NCBI GenBank assembly: GCA_025929455.1
Contig: JAICMB010000146.1
Location: forward strand, 1-7,455
DNA: 7,455 nucleotides
Origin: Bryobacteraceae bacterium
Lineage (GTDB): Bacteria > Acidobacteriota > Terriglobia > Bryobacterales > Bryobacteraceae
Direction: 5' to 3'
Below the pieces are notes generated by a model, which was given only the letters and a program-made list of their open reading frames with translations, made no database searches and had not been told where the DNA came from. How positions within the stretch are numbered: position 1 is the stretch's first letter; each line of letters starts with the position of its first letter. Shown here piece by piece: positions 6,744 through 7,455 of the stretch. Position numbers and translations under genes: made by a program.

Positions 6744-7455
6744 GGACCTTCTCCCAGTCCTCGGCCTCGCCGAACTTCAGTCCGGTGAGCGAGGGCTCGA
6801 TATTCCGCAGCAGTCCTGTCAGGACGCTGCCCGCGCCGACTTCGATGAATGTTGTGACGCCCTCGGCGGTGAGCGTTCGCACCGCATCGGCCCATCGCAC
6901 CGGTTTCGGAATCTGCTGATACAAACCTTCGCGCGCTTCGTCGGCGCTGCGCACCACGCGCGCCTGCCAGTTGTTCACAAGCGGAATTTGAAGATCGCGA
7001 AACCCTACCGCCTCGAGGTCGGGCGCAAGCCGTGCCTGCGCCGGCTGCATCAAAGGACAGTGGAACGGCGCGCTCACGGGCAGCAGCACGGTGCGCCGCG
7101 CGCCCGCCGCTTTGGCCAAGTCCATCGCGCGATTCACGGCGGCGGCATGACCGGCGATGACGATTTGATCCGGCGAATTGAGATTCGCGGCCGTCACCAC
7201 TTCACCTTCGGCCGCCGCTGCCAGGATCGCGTCTAGCTTGCCCGCAGGCAATTTAAGCAGCGCCGCCATGGCGCCGAGGCCCTGTGGAACGGCATCCTGC
7301 ATGTACCGCCCGCGCTTGCGAACTAGCCGCAGCGCGTCCGCAAAATCGAGCGCGCCGGCCGCAACCAGTGCCGAGTACTCGCCGAGACTGTGCCCGGCCA
7401 CATAATCTGCCGTAACTCCGTGTTCATGCAAAACACGCATCGCGGCAATGGACAC
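6727..7455 (-). CDS. fabD: Malonyl-CoA:ACP transacylase (FabD), N-terminal part outside the window
   Basis: The visible 242 residues cover roughly the C-terminal three quarters of a protein usually near 310 residues. The frame is open to the window edge; the GTG codon at 7455 is an internal Val in the family's 'SIAA-RVL' helix. FabD moves malonyl groups from CoA to acyl carrier protein in the cytoplasm, supplying type II fatty-acid synthesis. Visible residues (counted from the edge): the nucleophile elbow GHSLGEYSAL with Ser23, Arg48 in RGRYMQDAVP for the malonyl carboxylate, the catalytic His132 in APFHCPLM, Gln181 in QIPKPVRW, and the family's C-terminal EVGAGSVLTGLL. All catalytic residues are intact. 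The missing part should contain the N-terminal GQG-type loop. The stop lies inside the DUF1080 gene. The neighbours seen here are not the usual fabH, fabG or acpP; those, if present, would lie beyond the window. Confidence 0.97.
   Translation of the reverse strand: MSIAAMRVLHEHGVTADYVAGHSLGEYSALVAAGALDFADALRLVRKRGRYMQDAVPQGLGAMAALLKLPAGKLDAILAAAAEGEVVTAANLNSPDQIVIAGHAAAVNRAMDLAKAAGARRTVLLPVSAPFHCPLMQPAQARLAPDLEAVGFRDLQIPLVNNWQARVVRSADEAREGLYQQIPKPVRWADAVRTLTAEGVTTFIEVGAGSVLTGLLRNIEPSLTGLKFGEAEDWEKVRAAVV
6744..6755 (-). promoter_or_regulatory. Ribosome binding site for the GTG-started DUF1080 gene
   Basis: GGGAG (6755-6751, minus strand) sits 7 nt before GTG 6743 and lies within the last codons of fabD. 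It justifies the non-ATG start and the 17-bp gene overlap, and it keeps the full signal peptide. Confidence 0.7.

Noticed and set aside
7453..7455. GTG at the window edge as the fabD start.
   Set aside because: The family has about 70 more residues before this point, and the Val fits inside the conserved helix, so it is an internal codon.

Overview
The window is a GC-rich, gene-dense piece of a bacterial chromosome. The mix of genes (a Tat-exported GH127 glycosidase, a DUF1080 '3-keto-disaccharide hydrolase' protein, a DUF885 lipoprotein, a SelA-like PLP enzyme and a flippase-like membrane protein around a housekeeping fabD) and the protein style resemble Acidobacteriota of the Solibacter/Bryobacter type. 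That placement is inferred from gene content and was not tested by any search.

Layout: the plus-strand arm (1-2940) holds the 3' part of a SelA-like, fold-type I PLP enzyme, followed without a gap by a complete GH127 (DUF1680) beta-L-arabinofuranosidase-type enzyme with a twin-arginine signal and all expected catalytic and zinc-binding residues. Next comes a stretch with no intact gene (2941-3327). It contains two back-to-back short hairpins and the remnant of a DUF1801 gene whose pieces lie in three different frames.

The minus-strand arm (7455 down to 3328) reads, in transcription order: fabD (5' part outside the window), a small exported DUF1080 protein, a DUF885 lipoprotein with an HExxxGH motif, and a flippase-like/LPG-synthase-type membrane protein. 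fabD and the DUF1080 gene overlap by 17 bp, the DUF1080 and DUF885 genes by an ATGA, and 27 nt separate DUF885 from the flippase gene. This looks like one co-transcribed, translationally coupled unit. It mixes fatty-acid synthesis (FabD) with three envelope or secreted proteins.

The two arms converge at about 3323-3328, with only 4 nt between the stop of the pseudogene and the stop of the flippase gene, and I see no intrinsic terminator. I found no RNA genes, insertion sequences, CRISPR arrays or origins. No clearly new multi-gene system is evident. The points most worth a second look are the decayed DUF1801 gene, the mixed fabD operon and the pairing of the SelA-like enzyme with GH127.
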